From positions 263,001 to 327,000 of the forward strand of contig RSEE01000033.1 in NCBI GenBank assembly GCA_003971905.1: a DNA stretch of 64,000 nucleotides, read 5' to 3'. Of the stretch, positions 22,698 through 35,511 are shown piece by piece (positions within the stretch are counted from its first letter, which is position 1; each line of letters begins with the position of its first letter). Below the pieces are notes generated by a model. That model was not told where the DNA came from. It did no database searches and worked only from the letters and a program-made list of their open reading frames with translations. Both the position numbers and the translations under genes were made by a program. Source of the stretch: Moniliella sp. 'wahieum' (taxonomy: Eukaryota; Basidiomycota; Moniliellomycetes; Moniliellales; Moniliellaceae).

Positions 22698-24426
22698 GGC
22701 GGGCAAAATCGACAGCGCAGCCGGCGGGGGAAGGGGATGGTGGGGGGAGGGACGGGGGTTAGTGCACCGGCTGCGATGAACGTTGGCTGGCGGTTGAAAC
22801 CTGTGCAGGGACCGTCCGCGGGGCTGCGTGCTGCGCTGGCGGGCGGTCGTCTGGGCTGGCGCTGGTGCGCTGTGGGGGGCGTTCTTCAAGTTTCAAGCCT
22901 CCGGCTGGGTTAGGCCTTGTGATTACTGCAATTAATGATTGGCCACACGGGCGTCGCTTGGGTGCACGGCCTTGCCTGGCCTGCTCAGCACGGCGGCAGT
23001 GTGTGCTGGCACTTTCGAATGCGGGACGCTGCACGAGCCAGGTCGTGCTTTCGGCTGGGACCGACTTGGCTCGTCGTACTTCTATTTGTATCTCCGCGTC
23101 TTCATCCCTTGGACCACCATTTCATCCAATCGCATGCTCCCCACCAGTGTCCTGCACGGCCGACAAGGGTGGGTGACTCTGAGGGATCCGCTGTCTTCGG
23201 GATCTGATAAGCCTCACGTTTCGTTAGCGGCGTCCCATCCTGAGCCTGTGGATCCTTGACTGTGCCTCGCAGACTTGTGCTCTAGCATCGTCTCATGCTC
23301 ATAATCCGAGTGCACGTGGGGTTACCTAGTATACGGCTCAGATGTGCAGAGTTGAACCTGTACTTTTGCTCAATCACAGGCTTTAACTATGAACGCGGAG
23401 CGCTGAACCGCAATGTAGGTGTGCGAAACTTCGGGTGCTGCGTTGGAGCATAGTACAACTACTAACCAGACAATCAATGTCGAGCCTCTGTTCGCCAGGG
23501 CACACGATATCTGTGCTACCATCCTGGGCTCGAAACTCGCCAGAGGAGTATGCATGTGCCGCTGCATCAGGTCATATTTTCGGCTCGGGGGTGTTGTAGA
23601 GAACGGCTCGATCGTGGGTAGAGATAAAAGCTTCAGACGATGAGCACGAAAAAGTAGCGAGCCTTTCTCAACACGCGATCGCGGAAGACTGTTGGTGCGA
23701 TTTACATTGGGTTAGAGTAAGACGGACGCTGGTGCTAAGCGAACACGAGTATCCCCCCAGGAATCCGCCTCCGCGAAGTGAATCCAGGACGACGGGAGCT
23801 GGTTTTGCAAAGTTAAAGGTGTAAGAGGTGCGACCCTCTCTGTTTGGGGGGTACCTTGTCAGAGGTGATGAGACATGTGACAGGAGATATGACGGAAGCG
23901 GCACGAGCACAGCGGGGTCGTTTCCGACATGGCGTGGGGCGCCAGGCACAAGTGAGCGGTGGAGAGAGGAGGAAGGCGCAGGACTAGGTTGAGACCTGAG
24001 AGATGGGACAGGTTGGGCCAGCCCAGCGACTTGGACCAAATGAGAGATGGTTTGTGGAAGGCAGCTCCGATTAGTGACGTGGTGACTCACAAGTCACTAG
24101 GGACTAGGGGCTAGGGACTAGGCCAGCAGGCGGAGTAGCATATCGCAATATCTATCGATGATCGCTGATGGATGATGCATGGGGCAGACGACGGCATCAC
24201 ACATCATGGCGTGACTGAAATTTCTCCATACGTTGAACATTGAATACTTGGCCTACTTTCGAGGCGCAACAAGTCGCACCGTCAAGCTTTGCAAGCTTCG
24301 GCTTCAGTACACCCAGCACTTGGTGCCTGAAGCCTTGGACGGGGTACAAAAGCCAATCAGATGCTCGTCGTACCTTTTAACTGTTAAGGTCCCCACCCCT
24401 CGTTTTGCTCCCCCCATCCTTCTGCC
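22698..24426. other. Intergenic, 1.7 kb
   Basis: No gene was recognised. CTAGGGACTAGG words and GTCACTAG occur at 24070-24125, near the left border of the broken transporter pair. Confidence 0.4.
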
Positions 24427-26040
24427 ATGTCCGCCTCCTCCTGCTCAGCCCTGACCTCCCCCACCCGTCGGCGCTAATATGGAGAGTTGATCTGCTGCTG
24501 CAGCCAGCCCTGCTGATCTTGTACGGCTTGCATACGCCGACAAAGCCGTGCTCGGTTCGGCCTCCGTCGCTGGTATCCTCGACGCGATGGATCTCAGTAC
24601 AAAAAATGTTTCGGCAGGGCATTGCGTTCAATCCTTGGATCGCTACTCGACTGCTACCCTCCCTGTTCTATGCCGATATGCTGCCGGCGTCATCCTGGTG
24701 CGATCCTTCTCAGTCTCAGCAGCCTCGCCCGCTCGCCGTCGGTTTCTGTCCCTTACCATCTTACTTTGGGAATTACGGTCGTTCTGACTCCACCATTTCC
24801 GACTTCCGTGTATTCTATGCGGCCCGCTTCTTCTTGGGTATGCTTGAGAGCATTGTATCTCCAGGGTTTGTCGCTCTGACCCGGCGGTGGTATACTCCCG
24901 CGAGCACGCCAGCCGTCTGGGCATCTGGTACAGCGCCACTGGCGTCTTTTCCATGTTTTCCAGTTTGGTCAACTACGGCCTCGTGACCATCAAACACCCT
25001 GCGATTGCCCCTGGAAGGTTCTTTACTTATTTGCTGGGTTTTTCACCCTTCTGTTTGGCCTAGCGTTTGGCCTGCTAATTCCTTCGTCACCAGGTGAACG
25101 GCCGCTGGTTTGCATTCCGCCTACAACACGTTCACCCCAGATCAACAACTGCTCTTGCAGACGCGGTTGGCCTCCAATCATGAGGACCACCTCATCGCAC
25201 AGCAAGCATTGTTGCCAACGACGCAGTGACGAGCGATGACGGTTCCGAATGGACGACAAGGGCGATCTTTCCTCTTTGGATCCTCAACCCGTGAACTCAA
25301 CTACACACTACAAGGACGAAGTGATGAGACCCTGTTGGACGTAAAGCTTTACCTCTATTGTCTTATCGCGTTTTGCCTCTACCTCTGCAACGGAGCAGTG
25401 ACAGCCTTTCCCCAGCAACTTACCAAGCGTATCATTGGTGTATCGGGGGCCAAATCCATCGCGCTCAACACGCCTTCGGGGGCGACAACCGCATTGAGTA
25501 TCTATGTTGTGGGCTGGCTTTCTCTCCGATGGCGCAATTCGCGAATCATTCGCTCATACTCAGCACCTTACCCGTCCTTGCCGGCGCTATCATCGTTTGG
25601 CGGTGTAACTGGAACAACCATGCCGCCGTTCTTGCCGGACTCTACCTTTTGCCCATCTTTGGCGCACCGTATGTGGCGATGCTGTCCAGTGCAACGGCCA
25701 ATGTAGCAGGCCGCCTCAAAAGCGCCATCGTGACAGGCTGCATTTTTCTGGCGTATGCATTGTCCAATATTGTCGCTCCCTACCTTTTTCCATCCGTACG
25801 AGTTTGACATCCATTTCCGCACCACCTGGATCACGATCATTGTGGCAATGTGCAGCACCATTGCTCTTGCTCTCCTCTTGCCGCCGTCATGGCATGGGAC
25901 AATCGCAAGCGTGACCGAGAACAAGGTATCTCTTCGAACGATAAAGCCACCTCTCCTTCCGAGAAGAACTCGCGCCCACACCGCCCCCGCAGATTGGATT
26001 TACCGACAAGACGGATCGCAACTTCCGCTATGTGTTCTGA
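24427..26040 (+). pseudogene. Dal5-like MFS anion/allantoate transporter, heavily frame-disrupted
   Basis: Pieces of one MFS protein lie in order across all three + frames. They start with MSASSCSALTS, then WRVDLLLQPALLILYGLH, YADKAVLGSASVAGI, FLSLTILLW and FRVFYAARFFLGMLES. Then come the typical YTPREHASRLGIWYSATGVF, a second half with CNGAVTAFPQ and FGAPYVAMLSS, and the classical C-terminus FTDKTDRNFRYVF before the TGA at 26038. This is the plan of the Dal5/allantoate permease family (anion:H+ symport of ureides or carboxylates). I count roughly ten single-base frame changes in 1.6 kb, clearly more than in neighbouring genes. Both ends of the protein are intact, so it may be a live gene in poor sequence or a young pseudogene. 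It is convergent with the amino-acid permease that follows. Confidence 0.7.
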
Positions 26041-26484
26041 CTTGCTTCCGTGCCTGTCGATGACGTTGATGAACCCCCGAGCTGATTCCTGCTAACTACC
26101 TTGCTCAAAGTAAGAGTTCACATGTGTGGCCCTCTTTCGCTGGCAGCTGCTCATTCCGCAGGAGAGAGCACAAAAAGAACGGACAAAAGTCGCATAATGT
26201 GTTACAGGGAATGTGGCAATGAAGACATAGTAGAGAGAAATGATGAGATCTGGAGTCTTGATGGTCCTCAAGGGCGATGCACCCACAATAGTGTGGTGTG
26301 GTGCACTAGCCATCGCAACACCTATAAAGGACCATCAAGGATCCAGTCACCTCCCGGGGCTAGGCTGCGGAACAAGGAAAGCATACGAAAAACATCAGAA
26401 CTCCTAGGCCTGAGGAGGGACAAACGGGAGCTGCCCAAAACATACGATGAGCCACCCACGGGGGCTCGCCAAGAAGCGTCAGGG
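26041..26484. other. Gap between two convergent transporter genes
   Basis: This is the 3'-3' gap of the two broken transporters. No gene was recognised. Confidence 0.4.
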
Positions 26485-28262
26485 TTACCCTTCCAGGAGC
26501 AAACCCGACTTGTCTTCTTCTTCCGACACTTCCTCCGAGCCGGAATCTGGGTGGTAGGTCCTCGGTAGTGTTTCTTCCCGTAACAGAACCAAAAACCGGA
26601 CCAAGCCCCAAAAAGACCACCAAGATCACACGTGTAGTTCATACCAGCCTGCAAAGGAACTCTGTTCAGTATAACCATGCCAACGAGGGCCAGTGCTCAA
26701 AGAAAAGTATCAACGTACAGCATGACGGGATACTCGGTAGGTAAGCAAAGAAAGACTGATAGACAAACGGTAAATACAATAGTCATGATGTTGCATGCCG
26801 GGCCGAAAATTGGACCCAACTTGAAGCTGGGCTTGAGGCTCATATGGGGCGCGCCCCGTTGAAGAGCATCCAAAACGAGACCCAACTGTAACTCGCACCG
26901 AGGCAAATGATGGGTGCCGAGATAAATGCACTGAATGCCGCATCCGAGCCAATGTTAATGAAGCCAGGCCGGCCTGGATAGCGGTACGACAATGAGCGAG
27001 AACCACGGGGCATCCCACTTGTGGTTAACCACACCGAAAATTTTGGGCAACCCTCCGCGGTTGGCATGCCCCACATGATGCGTGCGCAATGCCATGTTGC
27101 CATCTACTCCACCAATCCAGTAGGGGATCACAACGCTCACAAGGATGACCGTCGTTCCGCTACAGAACCCTCTTGTTGATCATGGCTGGGTGAAGGTGCT
27201 GCCCGAATCAGCATTGGCCAAGGAATCGTCGGAAGGTGGTGTACAGAAGATGATGGCGATAGCCAAGACGAGGGTGTGAAGCAAGTTGAGCGCCACCCAG
27301 TGACCGCCGCAATTGGCGCACTGCGTTCGGGAAAACGCATCTCACTGGCAAAGTGGAAAGTCGAGTCATATCACAAGTAGCAATGCGACTGATGACAAGG
27401 AACTCATCCGGGGATCACCAGATTCTCCATCCGCTTTGGTTGGGGATGAAGATAACCGCATGTACGCATTGTTAAAGGAATGCTCCTTGCCCGTCTCAAT
27501 GAGAAGTATCAAGAAAATGACAAGGACGTAGTCACGTTGAGCACAAGTTGCCCGTGTTGGCGCGCTCAAGGAGGGAACTACCAAAGATGCCCTACATGTG
27601 TTGATGACCGCAATACCAAGCATCAGGAGTGACGTTTGCCATGCTTCAATCGTAAAGGAGGGATTGGTGATCTGGGCCATGGCCAGGATAAGCTGCGAGC
27701 CCAAAGGGCGTCAGACATCTGCACGGACGAAAAAAAGGAGGGAGTCGAGGGTGCCTACCTGAGCAATCACAGCATTCGTCGACAGTCCAAGGAGGATATA
27801 GCCCACTGCCAGAGCCCATCCCGATTGGTACGCGCGATACTCTCTTCAGGAGGGAGTGGCCATATGGTAGGCCCAACTTCTTGATTCCCCGTTGGCCAGA
27901 GAGAAGAGGCCTCAGCAAGGCTCATGACACTCATCAAGCTGCCAGAATATGCAGATGATGAGACCCAGAAAATCACGGAATTGCCACCGGCAGTCATGGT
28001 GGTGTCGATGGTGCCAATTAGGGAAACCCAAGAAGCGCCAATGAGGTAGCGATTGCAATACTGCCCGATTCCCAAGCTTTGGGCTGAAGGCGATGTTGGT
28101 CATCGATACGAGGAGCTGGCCTTCTTGGTAGTCGCTAACCAGCACCTCGGCCTTGGTGGGGTCTGGCTGGCGGCAAACCGGTGGGGGCCTCATAACCGTA
28201 CATGGACGTGACGGGCTTGTCGCCGCCGTCGAATAGCTCTCCTTGGCGTAGGAGGCACTCAT
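26485..28262 (-). pseudogene. GABA/choline-type amino-acid permease (APC), heavily frame-disrupted
   Basis: Fragments of one APC-superfamily permease lie in order on the minus strand. They begin with MSASYAKE and VTSMYGYEAPTG. Next are SMTNIAFS, TMTAGGNSVIFW and the hallmark GSLMSVMSLAEASSLWPT. A middle part with NPSFTIEAWQTSLLMLGIAV and the C-terminal block PSFKLGPIFGPACNIM, CLPTEYPV, MNYTC and KHYRGP follow. An acidic tail, PDSGSEEVSEEEDKSG, ends at 26485. This is the architecture of fungal Uga4/Hnm1-like transporters for GABA, choline or related amines. At least eight frame changes are needed, so as given the gene cannot make the protein; some may be unrecognised introns. As with the adjacent MFS gene, intact termini argue for a real gene in imperfect sequence, while the density of breaks argues for decay. 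The substrate is not determinable. Confidence 0.7.
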
Positions 28263-30629
28263 ATGATCCGGGGGGGGCTGGATTTTGGAAGGAGATGGGG
28301 GGCAAAGCGTGGTGCAGAGAATATGGAGACGAGCAGATAGGGGCCAAGTACATATACTTATGTAGGAGTGCCTCTATATACTGAAAGTTCCGCTGTTCTT
28401 TGATACCGTGTTGGCATCGCGGCAGGAGGGACGCTCGAGGAGGGCCGGTATGGGGAAGGGGCGCTGCGGGGGAAGCGCTGAGTCCCTTGTCTGCTCTGCA
28501 TGTCTTGCTGGGCATCAGCAGTGTCAGGCAGTGCTCCCCGGCAGCGTTCTCCTGAAGCTCAGTTAGTTGCCAATGCTGGGTAGCCGATGGCCAACAGAGA
28601 AAAGCGCAACGCCGCGAACCATTGAACGCAGGCCAACGCACAGCGCCCAGCGCGCCGGCCGCACGATAGCGCGGCAGGGCCCCAGAGCGAATGAGCGAAT
28701 GTGTGCACTGGCTCCTCGTGCGTCGGGGGAGGCGGCTGGCAGCTTGCGGATCTATAATCTAATCGATAATCGAGCGCGGTCGGAGCAGCTAGGGAGCAGA
28801 GCTACATACACTGCGCTGGGATGTGGCCCCGTGCCCTTGCCTGCGTTTTCGCTGGGAACGCGCTTCCGCGCCCCATCAGTGTGTCCACCCCGCTGACTGT
28901 GACATGTGATACAATGCTCAATTCAATCCTGATATTCAGGAAACAAACAAGCTCCCGGGGCACAACGCGGCCAGGACGGCAGGCTACGGCTGGCTCCGCC
29001 ACCTTCTTCGCGAAGATGCTGGTGCACTGGGGATGGTGAAGCTTGCGAAGGATGATCAATACATGATTACGCGGTATGCGTTGCGCGAGTACCAACCTCT
29101 ACCAATAACGCGATGCGCTTTTAGGAGCATTTCCGACGGCAAGAGAATACACTTAAGTATACGCATGGCGTTTACAGAAAAAAGGTGATGGATCGGTTCC
29201 AAGAGAGGAGTCCGCTAGAGGCAGAAGATAGAAGAGAGTCGATAGAACCGCGCCAGGTGTGATGCGTTTTATCGATAGAGTTATCAGCTTATAGTAGCAG
29301 TCTCGGGCCAGACGAGGGAGATCAAGGTCCTGTCAGAGACAGGGGAAACGGCAAGATCGTTTGTGGGAGGAACAAGAGGCATCGGGCAGAGGGAAAGAAA
29401 CAAAAAAAGGGAAGAGGTGAAGAGATACACACGGGATGCAGAGTTGGAAATTGTAGAGAGCGAGCTTTGACACCCCCTCCCTCTCTCCTGTAATAGACGT
29501 GGTAACGTACGGAGTGCGAGAGATAAAAGAGACGCGCACACATAACCTGCATAACCGGCCCGCCGCCCCTTTTCATTGCTTCGTCTTCTTCTCATCTCAC
29601 GCATCATGTTTCATGACTTGATGCTTGAAACTTGTGATATCTGATACTTTGAATGGATTTTCCGAAAGTCCAATCCGCATTATGCAGTGGTTTTCATCGT
29701 TGTCGTCCCCTAAAATAGGCTCCCGTCTCCCACCCCCCCTCTCTTACCTTTTTTGCCACTTCGGTCTCCTCAGGATGAAGGAGATTCCCTGTCTTACGGT
29801 GTCGGGTACGCGTTACTTCTCAAAAATGTGGAGAACAGGGCACCAAACACTGAGGACCTATTTCCTCCTTGTCGCTGGATCGGTTTGCGAGGCGTACTAT
29901 AATCATACAACGTGGGTTCGCTACCTTATAATACAGAATGAGATGACGGATCACACACACATTCCCACAGGATGTGGGTATGATCCTTGTTCTAGATCTT
30001 CCTTGCCCCCTTTGTGTCTCTTTCCCCTCATCACGCATCGTCTACCGTGTGATAGCTTCTCCTTCTCCTCTGGTATATAAGGCGCCATTCCATGCAGCCT
30101 GAATGAATACCTGTCGGCATCCGAAGCAATCTCCCTCCTACAAGAGAAGTACGACCTGTAGACCCAGTGGGAGAAGTGAGGTCACACGGAGAATGTCCAC
30201 TTTTTTTGTTCCGAGAGATTGATGAATCGGTTCGGATACTGATCTATCGTCGTGACGCATGCATACCAGCCATAACATGGGACAGGGCCTTTGCGTTGTA
30301 GGCGTTTGCAGCTGCCCCCGTGAGCGCGTGAGCTCATGGTCGCTTGCAGGTTCGACACCTGTGTGCCTTATTATGAGTTTGTATCGGGAAAGCGAAAGGT
30401 GCGAAGATGCTTTCTGCCCCGGCTGGCCACGCATGGACACCCACAGCGCTGCACCAATAGTTGAAACTTATCTGAAGCGGCTCAGGAGGCGCCCGCACCA
30501 ATTCCGCCGGGTGGGTTCCGCCAGTGGATGCTAGTCGGGCCTTTTGGCGCTCCCTCCTCAAAGTTACATGTTGGGACCTTTCTTGTGACAGGACCACCAG
30601 CACTTACTCTACCCTACTCAGTACTCAGT
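28263..30629. other. Intergenic, 2.4 kb
   Basis: No gene was recognised. A tRNA B-box-like sequence at about 30349-30363 was considered and rejected because no cloverleaf forms. The word ACTCAGTACTCAGT stands immediately before the next start codon. Confidence 0.4.
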
Positions 30630-31346
30630 ATGGCTGCCGAAGTCCCCACCTTCAAGCTTGTACTCGGTGAGTTCAAGATCTTCTATCCATTTACCCCCGT
30701 TCGGTTGGAAGACTGACCTTATTCATCCCCTTGTTCAGTCGGCGATGGCGGTACTGGCAAGACGACCTTTGTGAAGCGCCACCTAACAGGCGAGTTTGAG
30801 AAGAAATACATTGCCACCCTTGGTGTCGAGGTCCATCCCCTCTCGTTCCACACCAACTTTGGCAACATTGTTTTCAACGTGTGGGACACGGCCGGCCAGG
30901 AGAAGTTTGGTGGCCTGCGTGATGGCTACTACATCCAGGGCCAGTGTGGCATCATCATGTTTGACGTTACGTCGCGCATCACGTACAAGAACGTGCCCAA
31001 CTGGTACCGCGACCTGGAGCGCGTGTGCGAGAACATCCCTATCGTACTTTGTGGCAACAAGGTCGATGTTAAGGAGCGCAAGGTCAAGACGGGTGCCGTC
31101 ACCTTCCACCGCAAGAAGAATCTGCAGTACTTTGAGATCTCGGCCAAGAGCAACTACAACTTCGAGAAACCTTTCCTTTGGCTTGCTCGCAAGCTGGTGG
31201 GCAACAACAACCTCGAGTTCGTTGCCGCCCCTGCTCTCGCCCCTCCTGAGGTGCAGGTCGATGCGGCTCTGATGCAGAAGTATCAGCAAGAGCTCGACAC
31301 GGCTGCTGCTGCGCCCCTTCCTGACGAGGACGACGGCGACTTTTAA
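30630..31346 (+). CDS. GTP-binding nuclear protein Ran/Gsp1
   Basis: The small GTPase that drives nuclear import/export and spindle assembly through RanGTP gradients. Exons are 30630-30666 and 30739-31346; the 72-nt intron splits the codon just before the P-loop. The motifs are complete: GDGGTGKTT (P-loop), switch region with [30 protein letters not shown] (G3 and switch II), NKVD (G4) and ISAK (G5). These are followed by the Ran-typical [15 protein letters not shown] and the acidic C-terminus ending DEDDGDF. At 214 residues it matches the usual length. The frame is intact. The gene is convergent with RPL9, 414 bases apart. Confidence 0.97.
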
Positions 31347-31760
31347 GCACTCCTGGGCTATCATATATCACCCTAATCTAGTGTTTTGGACTGCTGGCCT
31401 ACCCCCTCCACCCTTCCCGATCCATGACCACACTTCCACGCCTAACTGGGCACGAGGTTATTTCCTTCGCGATCCTTGTGTGCCGCTATAGACAAGTTAA
31501 TACTTGGGATGGGTTGCAGACCATGCGGATCCATAGATGCATACAGTCGTTTTGGGATGATACCGCAAAGAGAGCGGCAGCAAGATCTGGACTTTTGATA
31601 GCCCACCCGTCCTGCGGCGGGGATCAAGTGAGGTTTGAAACCTCAGGAGCGGCTCAAACCAATGGTGGCACGCAATGTGACATGGAAGTGAATGAAGCTG
31701 AGGAAGATGGGGTAACGAAGAAAGGGAAAGGGTGGAAGTGCATTTGAATGCACGGCCACT
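31347..31760. other. Convergent gap between Ran and RPL9
   Basis: Two 3' ends face each other. Nothing else was recognised. Confidence 0.4.
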
Positions 31761-32342
31761 TTATTCCTCGTCCTGCACGATGGTGCCCTTGGCAGAGACG
31801 TAGAGACCGTCCAAGAACTTACGGATATCCTTGTTGCGGACAAGGCAGGCACCGTGCATGTCGGCAGCCGACTGGGACACAGCGTTGATGTCGTTGCCCT
31901 CAATCAGCACCTGGTCCTTTTGAGCTTTGTCCTCGGTGATGGTCACGCCCTCGCGCATAGGCACGTGGCGAACACGCTTCTCGCCAAGGAAGTTGCGGAT
32001 CTCAACGGCCCGCTTGTCACCGGCAATGATCAGGTTGACGGGGAAATGGGCGTACACGGCGCGGACCTTGTACTGGAAGCCCTTCGTCACACCCTTGATC
32101 ATGTTGGCCACAACCGAGGCAGCAGTGCGGAGGCAAGCAACGTGCTTGCGGCCACCGTGCCAGACAACGAAGCGGACCTTAGTGTTCTTGGCGTCCTTAA
32201 CCAGACGAATCTCCATGTTGAGGTGCTTGAGCGACTTGCTCAACTCGCCGCGGGGGCCCTTGACCCACACATCGCGGGAGGCCACCTTGACCTCAACACC
32301 GGCAGGAACGGGGATCTCAATGTCCTTGTAGATCTGGAGCAT
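31761..32342 (-). CDS. 60S ribosomal protein L9 (uL6)
   Basis: A cytosolic large-subunit protein of the uL6 family. The 193-residue frame is intact and has no intron in the coding part. Landmarks are the N-terminus MLQIYKDIEIP, VKGPRGELSKSL and the basic FVVWHGGRKHVA. After these come IKGVTKGFQYKVRAVYAHFP, FLGEKRVRHV and the C-terminal QSAADMHGACLVRNKDIRKF-type helix, then GLYVS. Upstream, on the side of its promoter, lie CTAGGGTT and TCACGTG boxes, listed separately. They recur before the other two ribosomal protein genes and suggest joint control. Confidence 0.97.
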   Translation of the reverse strand: MLQIYKDIEIPVPAGVEVKVASRDVWVKGPRGELSKSLKHLNMEIRLVKDAKNTKVRFVVWHGGRKHVACLRTAASVVANMIKGVTKGFQYKVRAVYAHFPVNLIIAGDKRAVEIRNFLGEKRVRHVPMREGVTITEDKAQKDQVLIEGNDINAVSQSAADMHGACLVRNKDIRKFLDGLYVSAKGTIVQDEE

Positions 32343-33568
32343 CGTTTGACGTACTAGAACATTTGCAGAAAAACGAAGTTAGCGCCGCCATCCACTGATT
32401 TTGGGTAGCCATCCCGGAAAGGGCCGCAGCCCACTCATCGCGCGTGTCCGGCGTCCATGGCAAACAGCTGGGAGAAGCTGAGGCCAAGCTCCGATGAACA
32501 GCCGCGAGTGTAGCGAAGGGCCTTGTAGGGTGCTAGAGTTCTTCTTTGGGCGTGCGTGCTTACCTGGAGACGGAGGGCTTGGTGCTGTCACGAGCTCACG
32601 ACTTGAGCAGGTGTCGCGAAGATGCTCCTACCCCTGCACCTACGTGCTCAGGACGATGGCCGAAACCAACAACAGTCACCTCGTGCCCGCTCTAGAGATC
32701 TCCAGCACGGGGGGACAATAACAAGAGTAGGTCACGGCGCAATAATGTATGTAACCCTAGCTTCAATACTGGATTTTGAATGTTCCGGTCGAATCTTCAA
32801 ATGTTCAGACCCAAGACTGGTAGCAATAAGAGGTCACGTGCATGCCTATCAATACCCGCCTACACCCGCCCTCCCCATCTGATTCAACCCTCGGCCACAC
32901 TCAAGGACTTGTCCAATACCCACAGTAGTACTTGTCATTGTTCCTCACAAGGGGTGCCCAGGGCGACCTGACCGCTTTGACGAGCGTACGACAGCGCACA
33001 GCGTTGGAGACGTCTTTGTAATTCGTCATAGCGAGGACGTGGTTAGATTCTCCCAGCAGGTCATCAGTCCTCAGTGTAAATACAGAAGCTATGCAGTCAA
33101 AGTTTATCCTCACAATTGGTTCCACATTATAACCGGACGTTTCCACATAATGGTGGACGTTCCCTCCAACAGAGCGAATGGGAGATGGTGCATTTAAGTC
33201 TATATCCCGGGCCATGCATTTGGTGCAAAGCCTATTAATCAATCTCCATAGGCGATAGGGTGGACCCCCCCTCCCTTAATTGTGTGGTCGATATCCATAG
33301 TGAGAGCGAAGAGGAATCGGAGACAAAAGGATGGGCGTCAGTGGAATCGAATGCCTCCTCCTCCTCTCACCCACTGACCCCATTTGCCTGCTTAGGTCTG
33401 AAGAAGCAGTTTTGGCGCGAGTGCACTTCGATCTTCGATAGTTGGATGAGCAAGTTTGGTCTGATCTAGCTTTTGTGCCACACGAGGCGGCTTGATTGAC
33501 CTCGTTCCCAGTAACCTTTGTTCCGATAGAAAATGCATTTGTGACAAAAGGCACACAGATGGAGCAGG
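32343..33568. other. RPL9 promoter side and intergenic
   Basis: No further gene was recognised. The left part is the RPL9 upstream region with the boxes at 32735-32760 and 32834-32840. The right part holds the 3' side of IDI1. Confidence 0.45.
32735..32840 (-). promoter_or_regulatory. Ribosomal-protein promoter boxes upstream of RPL9
   Basis: On the strand of RPL9, CTAGGGTT (32760-32753) lies about 410 bases before the start codon and TCACGTG-type E-box sequence (32834-32840) about 80 bases further out. The 15-base word CGGCGCAATAATGTA (32735-32749, + strand) is repeated exactly upstream of RPS16. TAGGGTT and TCACGTG resemble Tbf1 and Cbf1 sites; binding here is inference. Confidence 0.55.
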
Positions 33569-34527
<959 letters not shown>

Positions 34528-34771
34528 TCCGATTCTCGTTTTTTGATAGCAAGGACCCTTTGAAATGCGAACCCCGGAAGACCAAAATTGGAGGGTGAAG
34601 CTGCAAGCGCCACAGGGTTGAATAATTCGCTGCTACAGCATTCCGCTCCGGGGAAAGTAGGTGGCCTCCCCGCGTTGAAAGTGTTCCACGGCCAGCGACC
34701 ACAGCCCCATACCATCAGCTGCTACTGACCCCTCTTCGAATCCCTCGTCGACATGTTCACCTCCGGCTCCA
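34528..34771. other. Shared promoter gap between IDI1 and eIF3k
   Basis: A 244-base region between two divergent start codons, so it must hold both promoters. No motif stands out. Confidence 0.5.
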
Positions 34772-35511
34772 ATGCAGACCTTGGCTGTAGCCCCGAAGCG
34801 TCCTGAAAGCATTGAAATGCTTACCAACTCGCGCGACCGCTACAACTCACAAAACCTGGGCACATTAGAGGCATACCTTGACCAGCAAACGTACAGCAAA
34901 ATACTTCTACGACGGACCCGCGAACTTGGTGATGCCCAAGCTGCACGTCCGCCGCGGAAGTACAGCTTGGCTATGCTCAAGCTGTGCTTACATGTCTATC
35001 CCCAATTTGATCAGTAACGTTTAATCGGTATTGTGTCTCATCCAGTGGCCAGCTCAATCCATCCGCTTGCGACCACGAGGCGGTCCTCATCATCTTGTGA
35101 CCAAGGCGCTCGGGGCTCTCCCCTACCCTGATTTTACGTTGTCGTGGGCTTTGCTCGGGGGGGTGCGTGTATGAATGGATCCAGCCCATGTCAACCCGAA
35201 CGAAACTTGAGCCCTAGAGGTGGCGAGTGAGAGCATGTTGGTGGCGCAGGTGCCGTCGAAGGCCTACTGGCCGGAAATATTGAAGACTCTTTGCTCCAGT
35301 GCCTGGCCCAAACTGCTTTGCTCTTCCTACAGCAAAGCGCACTTTGCCCAGTGTTGGCAAAGCTCAAGAGTGAGCCACACACGGACTGCTTGTACGTATG
35401 CTGGATACCCCAACGCCCGCGTGGGACGTGCGTCGCATCGCTATCAGAAACTTAGCTTCGTCGTTTAAGCGTATCTTTACCCCGCGTTTGTGGGGCGTTA
35501 TCCGGACCTGA
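34772..35511 (+). CDS. eIF3 subunit k-like protein, frame-disrupted
   Basis: Part of the eukaryotic initiation factor 3 complex, judged from ordered fragments. The N-terminus MQTLAVAPKRPESIEML continues into NSRDRYNSQNLGTLEAYLDQQ, the typical eIF3k opening. SLAMLKL and a YPQFDQ segment follow. After a likely short intron or frame change come VTKALGALPYPDFTLSWALL (the family's KALTNLP.PDF block) and, further on, AYWPEILKTL. The last piece, VRRIAIRNLASSFKRI, resembles the C-terminal PCI/winged-helix part. Several frame changes are needed (at least three after 35010), and I could not fix the exact exon borders or the true stop; the end given is the last stop of the final recognisable frame. It is essential or near-essential in many eukaryotes, so sequence error is more likely than decay. 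Confidence 0.6.

Noticed and set aside
30280-30370. tRNA-like B box (GGTTCGACACC) with a good T-arm
   Set aside because: The T stem pairs, but no A box, D arm or full acceptor stem could be fitted at a normal distance, so no tRNA is called.
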